Notes: generated from the sequence alone by a model not told the origin. Counted from the first letter of the stretch, positions 16,441 to 25,538 are shown. The stretch is 64,000 nt of DNA from Acidobacteriota bacterium (GCA_021779935.1 JAJXZT010000048.1:124001-188000); one strand, 5' to 3'. Translations and numbers: made by a program.

Positions 16441-16451
16441 GCTACGGGCGC
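16375..16451 (-). tRNA. tRNA-Arg(CCG)
   Basis: Complete 77-nt cloverleaf with encoded CCA. The acceptor stem is GCGCCCG/CGGGCGC, the D stem GCTC/GAGC, the anticodon stem AATGC/GCATT with loop CTCCGGA (anticodon CCG), the T stem GGGAG/CTCTC with loop TTCGAAT, and the discriminator is A. It is the integration target of the element at 11876-16420, and the insertion leaves the tRNA intact. Its antisense strand encodes the integrase C-terminus. Confidence 0.96.
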
Positions 16452-16472
16452 GCATTCACCACGTTCAAAGTT

Positions 16473-16501
16473 AGTGTACAACATCCAGTTCGATTGCAGA
16501 A
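16473..16501 (-). promoter_or_regulatory. Possible tRNA-Arg promoter
   Basis: On the minus strand a TACACT -10 (16473-16478) is spaced 17 nt from a weak TTCTGC -35 (16496-16501). The -10 ends about 21 nt before the mature tRNA 5' end. Confidence 0.35.
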
Positions 16502-16510
16502 CCGCCCGCG

Positions 16511-16933
16511 TCAGTCCGGACGCATCGGCAAAGACAGGTGTTCGTGAAAAATCCGGATCTGGCCGTCGTAGTCGAGCGAGAAGACCTGGGTCGCACGGCC
16601 TTTCTCGATATGTTCCTCAGCCGATCTGGAACCGCCCGGGCCAAGTTTGGTTGCGTGAAACTGGAAGATGTAGCACGCAATGGCGGCCCGATCACCGAGC
16701 ATGATGACCTCGACCTCTCCATGGCTCGCACGCAGCACGGAATTGGTTCCGAAGTATTCGCGTTCGCGCCGGGTGGCCGCGAGGCGGCCCGGTTCGGAAC
16801 GCGTACTGAGGGAGCCAAAGACGTTGGAGTCGTGCGCATAGAACTCCGCCAGTTGGACTGTTGACTTCGAAGTAAACGCAGTCCAGAATTTCTCGACTTC
16901 GGCGCGAACGTTTTCGGGAGAAAGTGTAACCAT
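16511..16933 (-). CDS. SnoaL/DUF4440-type NTF2-like protein
   Basis: 140 residues with the alpha+beta cone pattern of the NTF2-like superfamily: an N-terminal helix (VRAEVEKFWTAFTSKSTVQLAEFYAHD), then strands with a SEVEVIMLGDRAAI-like centre and a final FSLDYDGQIRIFHEHLS strand. Such proteins serve as small-molecule enzymes or uncharacterised polyketide-cyclase-like proteins; the ligand cannot be told. It is a single gene just outside the mobile element. The ATG start is at a sensible domain boundary. Confidence 0.8.
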   Translation of the reverse strand: MVTLSPENVRAEVEKFWTAFTSKSTVQLAEFYAHDSNVFGSLSTRSEPGRLAATRREREYFGTNSVLRASHGEVEVIMLGDRAAIACYIFQFHATKLGPGGSRSAEEHIEKGRATQVFSLDYDGQIRIFHEHLSLPMRPD

Positions 16934-17097
16934 AGGGCGACTACCAATGTATCATTCGAATCGCCGGGGGTGTAGTGTCGGGTACACCGTACATCCGCGG
17001 CCTGTAATCGAGAAGTTACACTGAAAACGGTCTCGCGAAAAGGTTTCTAGTCCACTGACGAACCGGGCGAAGCGGGTCCAATTTGTGGAGGAGCACG

Positions 17098-17388
17098 ATG
17101 CAGACGTGGAAGAAGGCGGTAGTCTTTGGTTCGCTTGGGGCTGGGACGGTGCTGGCGATCTCCGGCCGGAGGCCTGTTGGACTTGCTCTGATGGCGGGCG
17201 GGCTCGCACTGCTGGCGTCCGAGTACCCGGAGAAATTTGAGGCAGTGTGGGAGAATGCGCCGGAATATGTGACCCGCGCCAGCCAGATCTTTGCGGCTTT
17301 TTCGAAAGTCAGCGAGAAATACGCGCAAGAGGCGGAGCGCCGTAGCATGGAACCCATCTCCGCGATGAGCGAAGAGTACGCTGGCTGA
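17098..17388 (+). CDS. Small membrane-associated hypothetical protein
   Basis: 96 residues from an ATG with a strong GGAGGAG site. It has a hydrophobic Gly/Ala-rich hairpin (about residues 8-40: VVFGSLGAGTVLAISGRRPV, then LALMAGGLALLAS), then an amphipathic helix with EKFEAVWENAPEYVTRASQIFAAF and a charged tail. The architecture suggests a membrane hairpin with a cytoplasmic or periplasmic helix. No family recognised. Confidence 0.75.
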   Translation: MQTWKKAVVFGSLGAGTVLAISGRRPVGLALMAGGLALLASEYPEKFEAVWENAPEYVTRASQIFAAFSKVSEKYAQEAERRSMEPISAMSEEYAG

Positions 17389-17589
17389 TCCAGCTTTAGC
17401 ATTCTTGTAAGCCGCCAGCCGCCTCCGGGCGTTGGTTTTGGGGCAAGAATGAACCTGTCAGGGTGGCGATTGTCCGTCGGTAGGCGGCGGATGGATTGAT
17501 GCCTTTCATATCCAAAGTCCAGTTCACACCCAGCCTAAGGCTGAACGAAAGTACTCCAAAAGCTGAGAATTTGGCGCGCAGCAGTACAC

Positions 17590-17636
17590 TGTCCATTAGG
17601 ACAATGCCCATTGTCCGATGATATTTTGAACCATCG
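17590..17636. promoter_or_regulatory. Nested inverted repeats upstream of the LuxR-type regulator
   Basis: Three overlapping or adjacent palindromes: TGTCC-ATTA-GGACA (17590-17603), GGACAATG-CC-CATTGTCC (17599-17616) and CCGATG...CATCGG (17616-17636). They reach into the -35 element at 17626. They look like an array of regulator half-sites (TGTCC), possibly for autoregulation. Confidence 0.5.
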
Positions 17637-17654
17637 GCTAAATATCGATATTCT
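17626..17654 (+). promoter_or_regulatory. Sigma-70-type promoter of the LuxR-type regulator
   Basis: TTGAAC (17626-17631), 17-nt spacer, TATTCT (17649-17654). This places the start of transcription near 17661, about 20 nt before the ATG. The -35 overlaps one of the palindromes. Confidence 0.55.
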
Positions 17655-17679
17655 ACGTGCATCTCGACAAGGGGCGATC

Positions 17680-18336
17680 ATGAAACCTGCTCCCACAAAG
17701 AAGATCTCAATTCGCATCGCGGTAGTTGAAAGCGATCCTTTGCGTTTTATCGGCTTTCGCGCACTTTTCGACTCGCAGCCAGAGTTGGAACTGATCTCGG
17801 CCACCGTGCCCGAGATTGGGACTCGCGAGAATGTTGACCTCATCCTGCTGGGAAGTCGCGGACAGCAGAACCTGTTTGACGTAATGGCCAGTTTGAAGGC
17901 GGCACGGCCGGATTTGCGCATCATTGTGACCGGCACCGGCGCCGACGATGAGACGATTCTCAAGGCCTTGGCTGCGGGCGCAAAGGGCTATGTCGACGAG
18001 GGGACGACTGCGGCGGAGTTCGTGCAGGCGATCCAGGTGGTACATCAAGGGTCGGTTTGGGCTCCGCGGCGGGTACTCTCCATGTTCATCGAACGAGTCA
18101 CATCCTCTCCGGGACGCATCTTCCCAGCAGGACGGGTATCATTCACGGATCGCGAGAAGGAAGTACTGGAATTGCTGGTGGCCGGCCGGTCCAATAAGGA
18201 GATCGGAGCCGCACTCGGGATCGAGGAGCGTACGGTGAAGGCGCACGTGGCGAAATTGATGCGTAAGGTGGGGGTGCAGAACAGAATCGCGCTCTCGGTG
18301 CATGCAATTACGCATTCACTGGTCTCAAACAAGTAA
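17680..18336 (+). CDS. LuxR/NarL-type regulator with a receiver lacking the phospho-acceptor Asp
   Basis: 218 residues from an ATG with an AAGGGG site; an upstream in-frame start has no such site and would lie before the predicted transcription start. The receiver domain (about 9-125) has the fold pattern (IRIAVVESDPLRFIGFRALF, then LKAARPDLRIIVTG), but the strand that should end in the phosphorylated Asp reads DLILLGSRGQ, with Gly instead. The C-terminal LuxR helix-turn-helix (about 150-212) is intact: FTDREKEVLELLVAGRSNKE, then AHVAKLMRKVGVQNR. It therefore is probably phospho-independent and may respond to a ligand, partner or level. No kinase is adjacent. Confidence 0.9.
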   Translation: MKPAPTKKISIRIAVVESDPLRFIGFRALFDSQPELELISATVPEIGTRENVDLILLGSRGQQNLFDVMASLKAARPDLRIIVTGTGADDETILKALAAGAKGYVDEGTTAAEFVQAIQVVHQGSVWAPRRVLSMFIERVTSSPGRIFPAGRVSFTDREKEVLELLVAGRSNKEIGAALGIEERTVKAHVAKLMRKVGVQNRIALSVHAITHSLVSNK

Positions 18337-18680
18337 TTTGCGATATGTACCTTCGGGATAGCTGTTGTTACTAAAGTACAATGGCTATCAGGACGACTAA
18401 CTTAAAGAACGACAGTGACTTGTCAAAGTTCTCAAAGGTGGGCATACTCTTTTCACCTACCACAGAACCTGGGAGACGGGGTTGGAATTGGTTACGAGGG
18501 TCACCAATTCCAGCCCTTTTCCATTTCAAGTAATTTTCCTCCCGTTTATTACGCGCCACAGCAAGACGACGCCGAAGAGTAACGCGGCGTGACGTGTTTA
18601 ATTGAGCTACTGTGAATGTAAGATATGCTACGTCCGAATGGGCGGGCGTAGCTTCGGTGACTTTGGAGGATGTGCAGAAC
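18337..18680. other. 344-nt intergenic region
   Basis: No gene supported; a minus-strand frame crossing it is a shadow of the SYLF gene. It contains a likely promoter at 18602-18629 and no clear terminator for the regulator gene. Confidence 0.5.
18602..18629 (+). promoter_or_regulatory. Possible sigma-70 promoter of the SYLF-domain gene
   Basis: TTGAGC (18602-18607), 16-nt spacer, TATGCT (18624-18629); the start codon lies about 45 nt after the expected transcription start. Confidence 0.4.
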
Positions 18681-19379
18681 ATGAGAAGGATAAGTGCGGT
18701 CATTTCCATATTTTTAATGCTCATATTGTTGGGTGGCGTTGCGATGGCCAGCGATCGTGGCGACGACATTATGAGGTTGCAGGGCGCAGCTGATGTTCTC
18801 AGCGAAGTGATGGGCGCGCCGGATGGCGGTGTCCCTGCTGAAGTGATTGGAGATGCCAAGTGCATCGCGATTGTCCCTTCGATGAAGAAGGGTGGACTGG
18901 GATTTGGAGCGTCGTACGGCAAGGGCGTTGCAAGCTGCCGCACGGCAAAAGGATGGAGCGCCCCGGCGTTCTTCGCGGTAAAGGGCGGCAGTTTCGGATT
19001 CCAGATCGGCGTGCAGGAAGTTGACCTGGTGATGCTGATCATGAACGACAACGGCATGCGCAACCTGCTGGCGAGCAAGTTCAAACTGGGAGCAGACGCA
19101 AGTGTGGCTGCCGGCCCGGTAGGCCGCCAGGCGGAGGGAGCTACCGACTGGAAGATGCGCGCGCAGGTTCTGACTTATTCACGCGCACGAGGCATATTCG
19201 CGGGCATCAGCCTGAGCGGCGCCGTGATTACTCAGCACCAGGACGACACACGCGCGTTCTATGGGCGCATGGTACCGTTCCGCACGATTCTCACAGGACG
19301 AATTGCTCCGCCGAGAGAATCCGAGGCGTGGCTGAACGCATTACGCAAGTATGCGGGTGCGGGGGTAGACAAGCGGTAA
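18681..19379 (+). CDS. Exported SYLF-domain (Ysc84-like) lipid-binding protein
   Basis: 232 residues. An N-terminal signal peptide (MRRISAVISIFLMLILLGGVAMA) precedes a SYLF/Ysc84 domain: VIGDAKCIAIVPSMKKGGLG, then GFGASYGKGVASCR and a GGSFGFQIGVQEVDLVMLIM core with an LLASKFKLGADASVAAGPVG segment. The family binds phosphoinositides or other lipids in eukaryotes; in bacteria exported copies have unknown roles at the envelope. The ATG at 18681 has a GGAGG site about 11 nt away. The gene is alone and followed by a terminator. Confidence 0.9.
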   Translation: MRRISAVISIFLMLILLGGVAMASDRGDDIMRLQGAADVLSEVMGAPDGGVPAEVIGDAKCIAIVPSMKKGGLGFGASYGKGVASCRTAKGWSAPAFFAVKGGSFGFQIGVQEVDLVMLIMNDNGMRNLLASKFKLGADASVAAGPVGRQAEGATDWKMRAQVLTYSRARGIFAGISLSGAVITQHQDDTRAFYGRMVPFRTILTGRIAPPRESEAWLNALRKYAGAGVDKR

Positions 19380-19398
19380 GAATAAAATTTGGATACGA

Positions 19399-19425
19399 AG
19401 GGGCGGCTTGCGGGTCGCCTCTTTT
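19399..19425 (+). terminator. Terminator after the SYLF gene
   Basis: 9-bp stem with two G-U pairs (19399-19407 with 19414-19422), 6-nt loop, followed by TTTT. Confidence 0.65.
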
Positions 19426-19457
19426 GTGTTTATGGGTTTGACATCGATTTTTAGCAG

Positions 19458-20378
19458 ATGTTAACTTCGGGATTCTCCATGCGAGACCGCTTGGAATATG
19501 CGCCGGTTTGGCTCATTGCACAGATACTGCGCGTGCTGCCTCGTCCATTGGCGCGTGCGGTGGCGATTTCGCTGGCCCACCTGATCAGGCTGCTGCACCG
19601 TAGACTGCACCGGGTGGGGATGCGGAACCTTGGCCTGGCATTCCCAGAGAAAACCGAGGCGGAGCGCAAGCGGATCCTGCGGGGTGTGTATACCTCACTA
19701 GGCAGGCTGCTGGCCGAATTCTCAAAACTCCCTTCCTATACCAAGCAAAACGTGGCGAATGTGGCCATCCATGACGGCCTGGAGAATTACCTGGCTGCCA
19801 GCGCACGTGGCAAGGGCGTCCTCTTTATGACGGCCCATTTCGGCGGTTGGGAAGTGGGATCGTTCGTGCACTCCCTGCTCGGATACCCCCACAATCTAAT
19901 CGTCCGCGATCTCGACAATCCCTACCTCGACTCAATGGTACGCAACCTTCGAACCATGCACGGGAACAAGACATTCGATAAGGACGAGTTCGCGCGAGGA
20001 CTGCTGGCAGCCATGCGTCGAGGCGAGACAGTAGGTGTCCTGATGGACACGAACATGACGCCTCCGCAGGGAGTCTTCGTCGATTTCTTCGGTATTCCGG
20101 CCTGCACCCCGAGCGGCGTTGCGCGAGTCGCGATGCACACTGGAGCAGCGGTGCTACCGGCGTTTACGATTTGGGACAAAAAACTTGGAAAATATCGCAT
20201 CCGATTTGAACCGGCAGTGCCGGCGATTTGCACGGGAGATGCTGACGCCGACGCGCTGGCGAACACGGCGGCCTACACGAAAGTCATTGAGCGATTTGTA
20301 AGGGAATATCCCGACCAGTGGTTATGGGTTCACCGCCGGTGGAAGACAAGGCCGGAGGGCGAACCTCCTCTCTACTGA
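19458..20378 (+). CDS. Lipid A biosynthesis (LpxL/HtrB-type) acyltransferase
   Basis: 306 residues. The catalytic HxxxxE motif is seen as TAHFGGWEVG, and the C-terminal 'WVHRRWKTRP' signature is typical of late lipid A acyltransferases, which add secondary acyl chains to lipid A at the inner membrane. An N-terminal hydrophobic segment (LIAQILRVLPRPLARAVAIS) anchors the protein. An alternative ATG at 19479 is possible; neither has a strong site. lpxD follows 53 nt downstream on the same strand, supporting a lipid A role. Confidence 0.86.
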   Translation: MLTSGFSMRDRLEYAPVWLIAQILRVLPRPLARAVAISLAHLIRLLHRRLHRVGMRNLGLAFPEKTEAERKRILRGVYTSLGRLLAEFSKLPSYTKQNVANVAIHDGLENYLAASARGKGVLFMTAHFGGWEVGSFVHSLLGYPHNLIVRDLDNPYLDSMVRNLRTMHGNKTFDKDEFARGLLAAMRRGETVGVLMDTNMTPPQGVFVDFFGIPACTPSGVARVAMHTGAAVLPAFTIWDKKLGKYRIRFEPAVPAICTGDADADALANTAAYTKVIERFVREYPDQWLWVHRRWKTRPEGEPPLY

Positions 20379-20431
20379 ACTGGCGACGAGTTCCGGTTGC
20401 AGTGTTCGTGGCGTTCCGGTAGAAAGGGCGC

Positions 20432-21436
20432 ATGCGATTACGTGAACTGGCGGAACGAATCGGCGCAACTCTGCACGGCAATGGTGACATTGAGATTCGA
20501 AACGTTTCGAGCATCGCACCGGCGACTCTCGCGGATGTGGTGTTCGTGGACGATGTGCGCTTCCTGGAGCAGGCACTCGAATGTGGTGCGGGCGCGGTGA
20601 TTGCACGGGAAAGCGATCTGCCTGCGAATGCGGATACGATCGGCAAGCCGATGCTGATCCATGCGAACCCCAGATTGGCTTTTGCCCGTGCCGCTGAAGC
20701 GCTACGAAGGGCTGAGGCCGTTCCGGGATTTGTCCATCCGACGGCATTGATTGAACAGAATGTGGAAATCGCTGCCGATGCACGGATTGAAGCATACGCA
20801 GTGATCGGAAGGGATTGCCGCGTCGGCGCCAGAAGCCACGTTGGATCGGGATGTATCCTTGGCGCCGGCGTGACGCTCGGCGAGGACTGCGACCTGGTGG
20901 CGCGAGTGACGATTTATGCGGGCGCGGCCCTGGGCAATCGCGTGGTAGTGCATGCCGGGGCAGTGCTGGGCAGCGACGGATTCGGATTCGCTCGCGACCC
21001 GGAGAGCGGACGCTACGTGAAGTTTCCGCAGATCGGACGGCTGCGCATCGAGGATGACGTGGAGATCGGAGCGAATGCCACAATCGATCGAGGCGCGCTG
21101 GGCGAGACGGTCATCGGACGCGGGACGAAACTCGACAACATGGTGCACATCGGTCACAACGCGCAACTGGGCGAGAATGTCGTGATCGCCGCGCAATCGG
21201 GTGTATCGGGCAGCGCGGTGCTTGAGCGCGATGTGCTGGTCGGTGGGCAGGTGGGAATTGCAGATCACGTGCGCATCGAAGAAGGCGCGATCCTGGGAGC
21301 GCAGAGCGGCATTCCGACGAAGAAGGTGATTCGAGGCAAGGGCATTGTCTTCTGGGGAACGCCGGCGCGTCCGATTGCGGAATATCTGAGGGAACTGGCG
21401 GTGTTGTCGCGGCTTGCACGAAAGAAGAGAGAGTAA
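20432..21436 (+). CDS. lpxD: UDP-3-O-(3-hydroxyacyl)glucosamine N-acyltransferase LpxD
   Basis: 334 residues, usual length. The N-terminal uridine-binding domain (about 1-100) is followed by left-handed beta-helix hexapeptide repeats (about 105-310) with many [ILV]GxxxxI units such as [20 protein letters not shown]. The catalytic His lies in [20 protein letters not shown]. It adds the N-linked acyl chain in lipid A synthesis in the cytoplasm. A downstream ATP-binding gene begins 4 nt after the stop, suggesting an operon with the acyltransferase gene upstream. Confidence 0.96.
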   Translation: MRLRELAERIGATLHGNGDIEIRNVSSIAPATLADVVFVDDVRFLEQALECGAGAVIARESDLPANADTIGKPMLIHANPRLAFARAAEALRRAEAVPGFVHPTALIEQNVEIAADARIEAYAVIGRDCRVGARSHVGSGCILGAGVTLGEDCDLVARVTIYAGAALGNRVVVHAGAVLGSDGFGFARDPESGRYVKFPQIGRLRIEDDVEIGANATIDRGALGETVIGRGTKLDNMVHIGHNAQLGENVVIAAQSGVSGSAVLERDVLVGGQVGIADHVRIEEGAILGAQSGIPTKKVIRGKGIVFWGTPARPIAEYLRELAVLSRLARKKRE

Positions 21437-21440
21437 AGCA

Positions 21441-22040
21441 ATGGCGGTTGTGGTGGTCGGCGGACAGGCGCGCAGAGTCGGAAAGACAAGCGTGGTCTGC
21501 GGCCTGATTGCCGCCATGCCGGAGCGGCGCTGGACGGCGATCAAAATTACTCAGCACGGGCATCACATCTGCGCGGGAGACGGCGGTCGCTGCGACTGCG
21601 CAACGCCGGACCACAGTTTTGCAATCACCGAAGAACGCGACAGCACGGGGACGAACGACACGTCGCGATACCTGCAGTCAGGAGCCATAGGGTCGTTCTG
21701 GCTGCGTGCGCGTCCGGGAAGCCTCGCAAAGGCCATGCCGCGAGTGCGAGAGATCATCGGCGAGGCGGAGAACGTTATCATTGAATCCAACAGCGTAATG
21801 GCTTTCCTGCATCCGGATATTTATCTCGTGGTACTCGATCCGAAGACAGAAGAATTCAAGCCATCCGTGCTCGAGTTTCTTGGCCGTGCTTCGGCATTGC
21901 TGGTACATCAGGGTGTGCCCGTACTGCAGGGTTTGGACACTCAACTTCTGCATGCAAAGCCGGTGTTTGCGATTACGCGGAATGCATACGTGACGCCGGC
22001 GGTGGTGGATTTTGTGAGAGGATCGCGGAAAGTGCAGTAG
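21441..22040 (+). CDS. P-loop NTPase, MobB-like
   Basis: 199 residues. It begins with a strand and Walker A loop (VVVVGGQARRVGKTSVVCGL), then TAIKITQHGHH, which resembles the KxTxH/D segment of MobB-type proteins that bind GTP during molybdenum-cofactor nucleotide attachment. It has a Cys cluster (CAGDGGRCDCATPDH) not expected in MobB, and a VIIESN strand. The start codon is 4 nt after lpxD. True substrate is unclear, so MobB-like means fold, not function. Confidence 0.7.
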   Translation: MAVVVVGGQARRVGKTSVVCGLIAAMPERRWTAIKITQHGHHICAGDGGRCDCATPDHSFAITEERDSTGTNDTSRYLQSGAIGSFWLRARPGSLAKAMPRVREIIGEAENVIIESNSVMAFLHPDIYLVVLDPKTEEFKPSVLEFLGRASALLVHQGVPVLQGLDTQLLHAKPVFAITRNAYVTPAVVDFVRGSRKVQ

Positions 22041-22111
22041 ACGGGCAAGCAAAGCTTCGGGTGAAATTTGGGCAAGGTGTATAAATGGGCCACGGTAGTC
22101 GGGGGAATCTG

Positions 22112-22975
22112 ATGCGAGATTTTCAGGTGCTGTTCGAGCACGGCGAGCACGCAGAGTTGCTCGATCCCGTTTATGCCTCGTATGGGCGTCTGGGGTTTCC
22201 TGCGCCTCCCGACGGCCGCCCGTGGATCTACGCTAACTTTGTACAGTCGCTGGACGGGATTGTGTCGTTGCTTGGACCGGATGCTTCGGGCGGCGACATA
22301 GCGCAATCGCCGGACGATCGATGGCTGATGGATCTGTTGCGAGCGCATGCCGACGCCGTGCTGATGGGGATCAAAACGCTCATCCAGGAGACGGCACTCG
22401 GACGTCCGCGGCCGCGCGGGCCCGTCTTCCGCATCGTGGAGCCGACTCTGCAACAACTGCGTCAGAAACTGCATCTCGGTCCGGAGCGGAATATTTTCGT
22501 GACGGCATCGACGAAACTTCATCTGGACGACTTCGCTGTTTTTGACGGCGACAAAGTCGAGCCGGTGATTCTGACCACTGAAGAGGGGGCAGCCGCGCTG
22601 CAGCCACAAATGGAGAGTCATCCCAGGGTGCGCGTGATGGCCGCTGGAAGAGGGTCGCTGGTGGACCTGCCGCTGGCCATGCAGCGACTACGCGAGGAAT
22701 TCGGCATTCGGCGTCTGCTTTGCGAGGGTGGGCCGACGCTTTATGCGAATCTGCTGAGGGAAAGTCTTATCGACGAGAAATTCCTGACGATTTCGCCGGT
22801 GGAAGCCGGACAGGCCGTGCCGCCCGGACAACAGGCCGAAGGCGGCCCAGGACTTCGGCCAACCGTCATGCCCGGTCCCGGCTTCACCAAGGACCAGCTT
22901 GTCCACTGGCAGTGGTTGAGTTGCCGAAAGATCGGCGACTATCAATTCAATCGCTATCGCGTTCGGCGAGACTAA
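22112..22975 (+). CDS. RibD C-terminal / dihydrofolate-reductase-fold protein
   Basis: 287 residues from the ATG at 22112; a start nine codons earlier is also possible. The pattern RPWIYANFVQSLDGIVSL near the N-terminus, then DAVLMGIKTLIQE and FGIRRLLCEGGPTLYANLL, is that of the RibD C-terminal reductase domain, which reduces a ribosylamino-pyrimidine with NADPH in riboflavin synthesis. There is no deaminase domain, so it is either a stand-alone reductase or an uncharacterised paralogue. It ends in a 4-nt convergent overlap with the next gene. Confidence 0.8.
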   Translation: MRDFQVLFEHGEHAELLDPVYASYGRLGFPAPPDGRPWIYANFVQSLDGIVSLLGPDASGGDIAQSPDDRWLMDLLRAHADAVLMGIKTLIQETALGRPRPRGPVFRIVEPTLQQLRQKLHLGPERNIFVTASTKLHLDDFAVFDGDKVEPVILTTEEGAAALQPQMESHPRVRVMAAGRGSLVDLPLAMQRLREEFGIRRLLCEGGPTLYANLLRESLIDEKFLTISPVEAGQAVPPGQQAEGGPGLRPTVMPGPGFTKDQLVHWQWLSCRKIGDYQFNRYRVRRD

Positions 22976-25332
22976 GGTTTCAGAATCGGAGGCGTCTGCG
23001 GCTGGCCGGGATCGCGTGGTTTCGGACGTCCCAACTCTCCCTTGGCGCGCCGCTCCTCCAATCTCTGCAATTCCGTCAGGATCGACTCCCTGTCTGTCAC
23101 GGTGTAATCGTGGGCGAAGCGCGTCAGCGCCATCGTGACGAGGTCGGAGTGGTGCACGTTTTCAAGGCCCTTGGTGCGCGTGACGTCCAGCCATAGACGA
23201 TGCACGAGGTGCACGTCCTCGGTGCGGATTGACGGGCTGTGCGGACCAATGCGGAAAGTCTCGACTTCGCCATCAGGGCGAACTACCTGGAACAGCATCT
23301 GGCGCTTCGGCTCTGGCATGGCCTCCCACGCATGGCCGAGATTGAATGCCTGCTCCTGCGCATTCATTTTCGTAGACAGTCCGGCGACGATGGCGGATGA
23401 CTCGAGGGCGTTCGCCGTCTGCACAATTGCGGACCAGACATCGCGGGCCGGGACGACGAGCAGGGCAATGTGCTTGCCGTAGCTTTCGGCGATGCTGACG
23501 GCGCGCGTGAAGAGAGTCTGCTCGTAATCACTGAAAATCTGATCCATGGACAGGTCGTACTCGGCGCTGCCGGGACCCGTGAGTCGCGCGGCAAGAACGA
23601 CGACATCCTGCTCGACGTTGTGTGCGAGAACCCACTTCAGGTGGTTGAGAGTGTTATAGTCGCGAACCGCGATCAGGATGCTGCCTGGACGTATGCCAAC
23701 GCCCTGCGTGTCCACCTGGTCGCGGTGCAGGAGTTGAAATTGCTCCTGCATCTGCTGCTCCGTGTGGGCAAACTTGCTCCGGTTGACGCGCTCCGACACC
23801 AGGAAGATCACGAAGAAGATAGCGGTAAATGCCAAGCCGGCAACCGTGGCAATTGACTTGGTAAACAGGTTGACGATCGCCGTGGTGAAAAGCACCATGA
23901 AGACCGACAAGAGTCCAATGGGAATCTCGCGTCCGGCGACGGTGATGTTCGGCGGAACCTTCCAGCCGCGAGCACCCTTGAACTTGAAGCGCAAGACGAG
24001 CATCGCCAGGCTGTTGAAGGTGAAGCTCCAGATGACGCCGAAAGCATACGCCTCGCCCAGCATATAGACATCGCCGCGGCTCGCGATGATGGTGAACAAC
24101 TGCATTCCGACAACGAGATTGATGATGCGGAAGCTGGTTCCAAATCGCTTGTGGGGCTTGCGGAACCACTCGGTCAGCACGCCATCCTCGGAGACGCGGT
24201 TCAACACGCCGTTGGAACCGACGATGGCGGTGTTGATGGCTCCCGAGAGGATGAGGAAACCGACCAGCACGACGAATGTCTGGAAGAGAAGCTTGAGGAA
24301 GTTCGGCCCCACTTCGTACATCGCCAGACCGCTGATCAGGTTATCCGAATATTGCGCCACCCGAACGTTGTCCGGGATGATCATCACGGCGAGCAGGGAA
24401 ACGAGTCCGGTGAAGACGAAGCTGTAAATGGCAATGACAACGGCTGCGCGCTTCAGGTTCTTCAGCTTGGGGTGAGCAAGTTCGCGGTTGACCTGCGCCA
24501 GCGATTCCTCGCCGCTCATGGCCAGCACGGAGTGCCCGAAGGCAATCATGATCCCGAAGAGACCGAGTAGGTGCGCAAACTGCGTGTGCTTCAGGAAGCC
24601 GAGAGCCGATTCGCTGAAGTGGAGATTACTTGGGATGGGAAGCGGAGGGAGCTGCCAGTGTGCGGCGTTGTTGGCCGGCTTGCCGATGAGCAGCGTGAGG
24701 GCTGACCAGCCAAGCAGAAGCACCACCATGACCGTGGTGATCTGCATGACGCGCAACGCCTTTTCACTCGATTCCTGGATGCCCTTGGTGTTTTCCCACC
24801 AGTAGTAGAGGGTGACCGCAACGGCCAAAACCACGGCAGTCAGGTTCTCGTTGATATGAGGGGCCCCGCCGAAAATGTGGTGAACGGCGACGGGAACCCA
24901 TCCGGCCGCGTCGGCGGTGGCGAGCCATTTGTTGACCAGTCCGGCGATGTAATGTCCGGCAGAAACACCCGAGATTGGACCGGTAAGGATGTAATCGAAC
25001 ATCAGCGCCGATACGCTGATTTTGGCAAGCGTTCCGCCGAGAGCTTCTTTAACGACTCTGTAGACTCCGCCGCGAACGAACATCGAGCAGCTCTCGACGT
25101 AGACGGCCCGCACGGCGAACGAAAAGACCATGACGCCGATGATGAACCAGGGAGCGGCTTTACCCACGGCCTGCTCGGCGATGCCCGCAGCGTAAAAGGC
25201 GGAGGATCCGAGGTCGTTCAGGACGATGGCCGCGGCGCGCCAGAAGGAGATAAACGTCAGCATCACCGAGGTGGCAACGACGATGCGTACGCGCGTAGAT
25301 CCTGGCTTGATAGCGGTTGAATCCGAAGCCAT
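22972..25332 (-). CDS. APC-superfamily amino acid permease with C-terminal USP-like domain
   Basis: 786 residues. About 12 transmembrane helices (roughly residues 20-510) with features of the APC superfamily: an unwound-helix segment LNDLGSSAFYAAG, later GHSVLAMSGEESLAQVNRE in helix 6-7, and an LSGAINTAIVGSNGVLNRVS loop. A soluble C-terminal domain (about 540-700) has a GSILIAVRDYNTLNHLKWVL start and an SSAIVAGLSTK end, resembling a universal-stress-protein fold. The last ~50 residues are Pro/Arg-rich. Likely a cation-coupled amino acid importer regulated by the cytoplasmic domain (inference); the substrate is unknown. Confidence 0.86.
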   Translation of the reverse strand: MASDSTAIKPGSTRVRIVVATSVMLTFISFWRAAAIVLNDLGSSAFYAAGIAEQAVGKAAPWFIIGVMVFSFAVRAVYVESCSMFVRGGVYRVVKEALGGTLAKISVSALMFDYILTGPISGVSAGHYIAGLVNKWLATADAAGWVPVAVHHIFGGAPHINENLTAVVLAVAVTLYYWWENTKGIQESSEKALRVMQITTVMVVLLLGWSALTLLIGKPANNAAHWQLPPLPIPSNLHFSESALGFLKHTQFAHLLGLFGIMIAFGHSVLAMSGEESLAQVNRELAHPKLKNLKRAAVVIAIYSFVFTGLVSLLAVMIIPDNVRVAQYSDNLISGLAMYEVGPNFLKLLFQTFVVLVGFLILSGAINTAIVGSNGVLNRVSEDGVLTEWFRKPHKRFGTSFRIINLVVGMQLFTIIASRGDVYMLGEAYAFGVIWSFTFNSLAMLVLRFKFKGARGWKVPPNITVAGREIPIGLLSVFMVLFTTAIVNLFTKSIATVAGLAFTAIFFVIFLVSERVNRSKFAHTEQQMQEQFQLLHRDQVDTQGVGIRPGSILIAVRDYNTLNHLKWVLAHNVEQDVVVLAARLTGPGSAEYDLSMDQIFSDYEQTLFTRAVSIAESYGKHIALLVVPARDVWSAIVQTANALESSAIVAGLSTKMNAQEQAFNLGHAWEAMPEPKRQMLFQVVRPDGEVETFRIGPHSPSIRTEDVHLVHRLWLDVTRTKGLENVHHSDLVTMALTRFAHDYTVTDRESILTELQRLEERRAKGELGRPKPRDPGQPQTPPILKP

Positions 25333-25358
25333 GTTGGGGTCCTGTATCGTCAGCGGGA

Positions 25359-25529
25359 TTACCTCAGATTATGGTCGCCGCCCACGGGGGTGTCGGGCGC
25401 GTCGTCCTTTTGAAATATTGTTTCCAAATCTTCAACACCGCTGATGAGTACAACCACGAGCGAGCCGGCTGCCCCAATGAAAAACAGAAACTCGAGGAGG
25501 CGTACGCACACTGTTACGATTCCATTCAT
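25359..25529 (-). CDS. Small membrane protein
   Basis: 56 residues from the Met at 25529: one transmembrane helix (VRLLEFLFFIGAAGSLVVVL), then an acidic tail with VEDLETIF. The form is like small acidobacterial proteins of unknown function. An in-frame Met at 25571 lies upstream of a good -10 box, so it is less likely. With the predicted promoter, the message would be nearly leaderless. It is upstream of the permease gene on the same strand and may be cotranscribed. Confidence 0.55.
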   Translation of the reverse strand: MNGIVTVCVRLLEFLFFIGAAGSLVVVLISGVEDLETIFQKDDAPDTPVGGDHNLR

Positions 25530-25538
25530 ACCGCGCTC

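Noticed and set aside
18371-19084. Minus-strand frame overlapping the SYLF gene
   Set aside because: The plus-strand protein has a signal peptide and family motifs; the opposite frame has neither.
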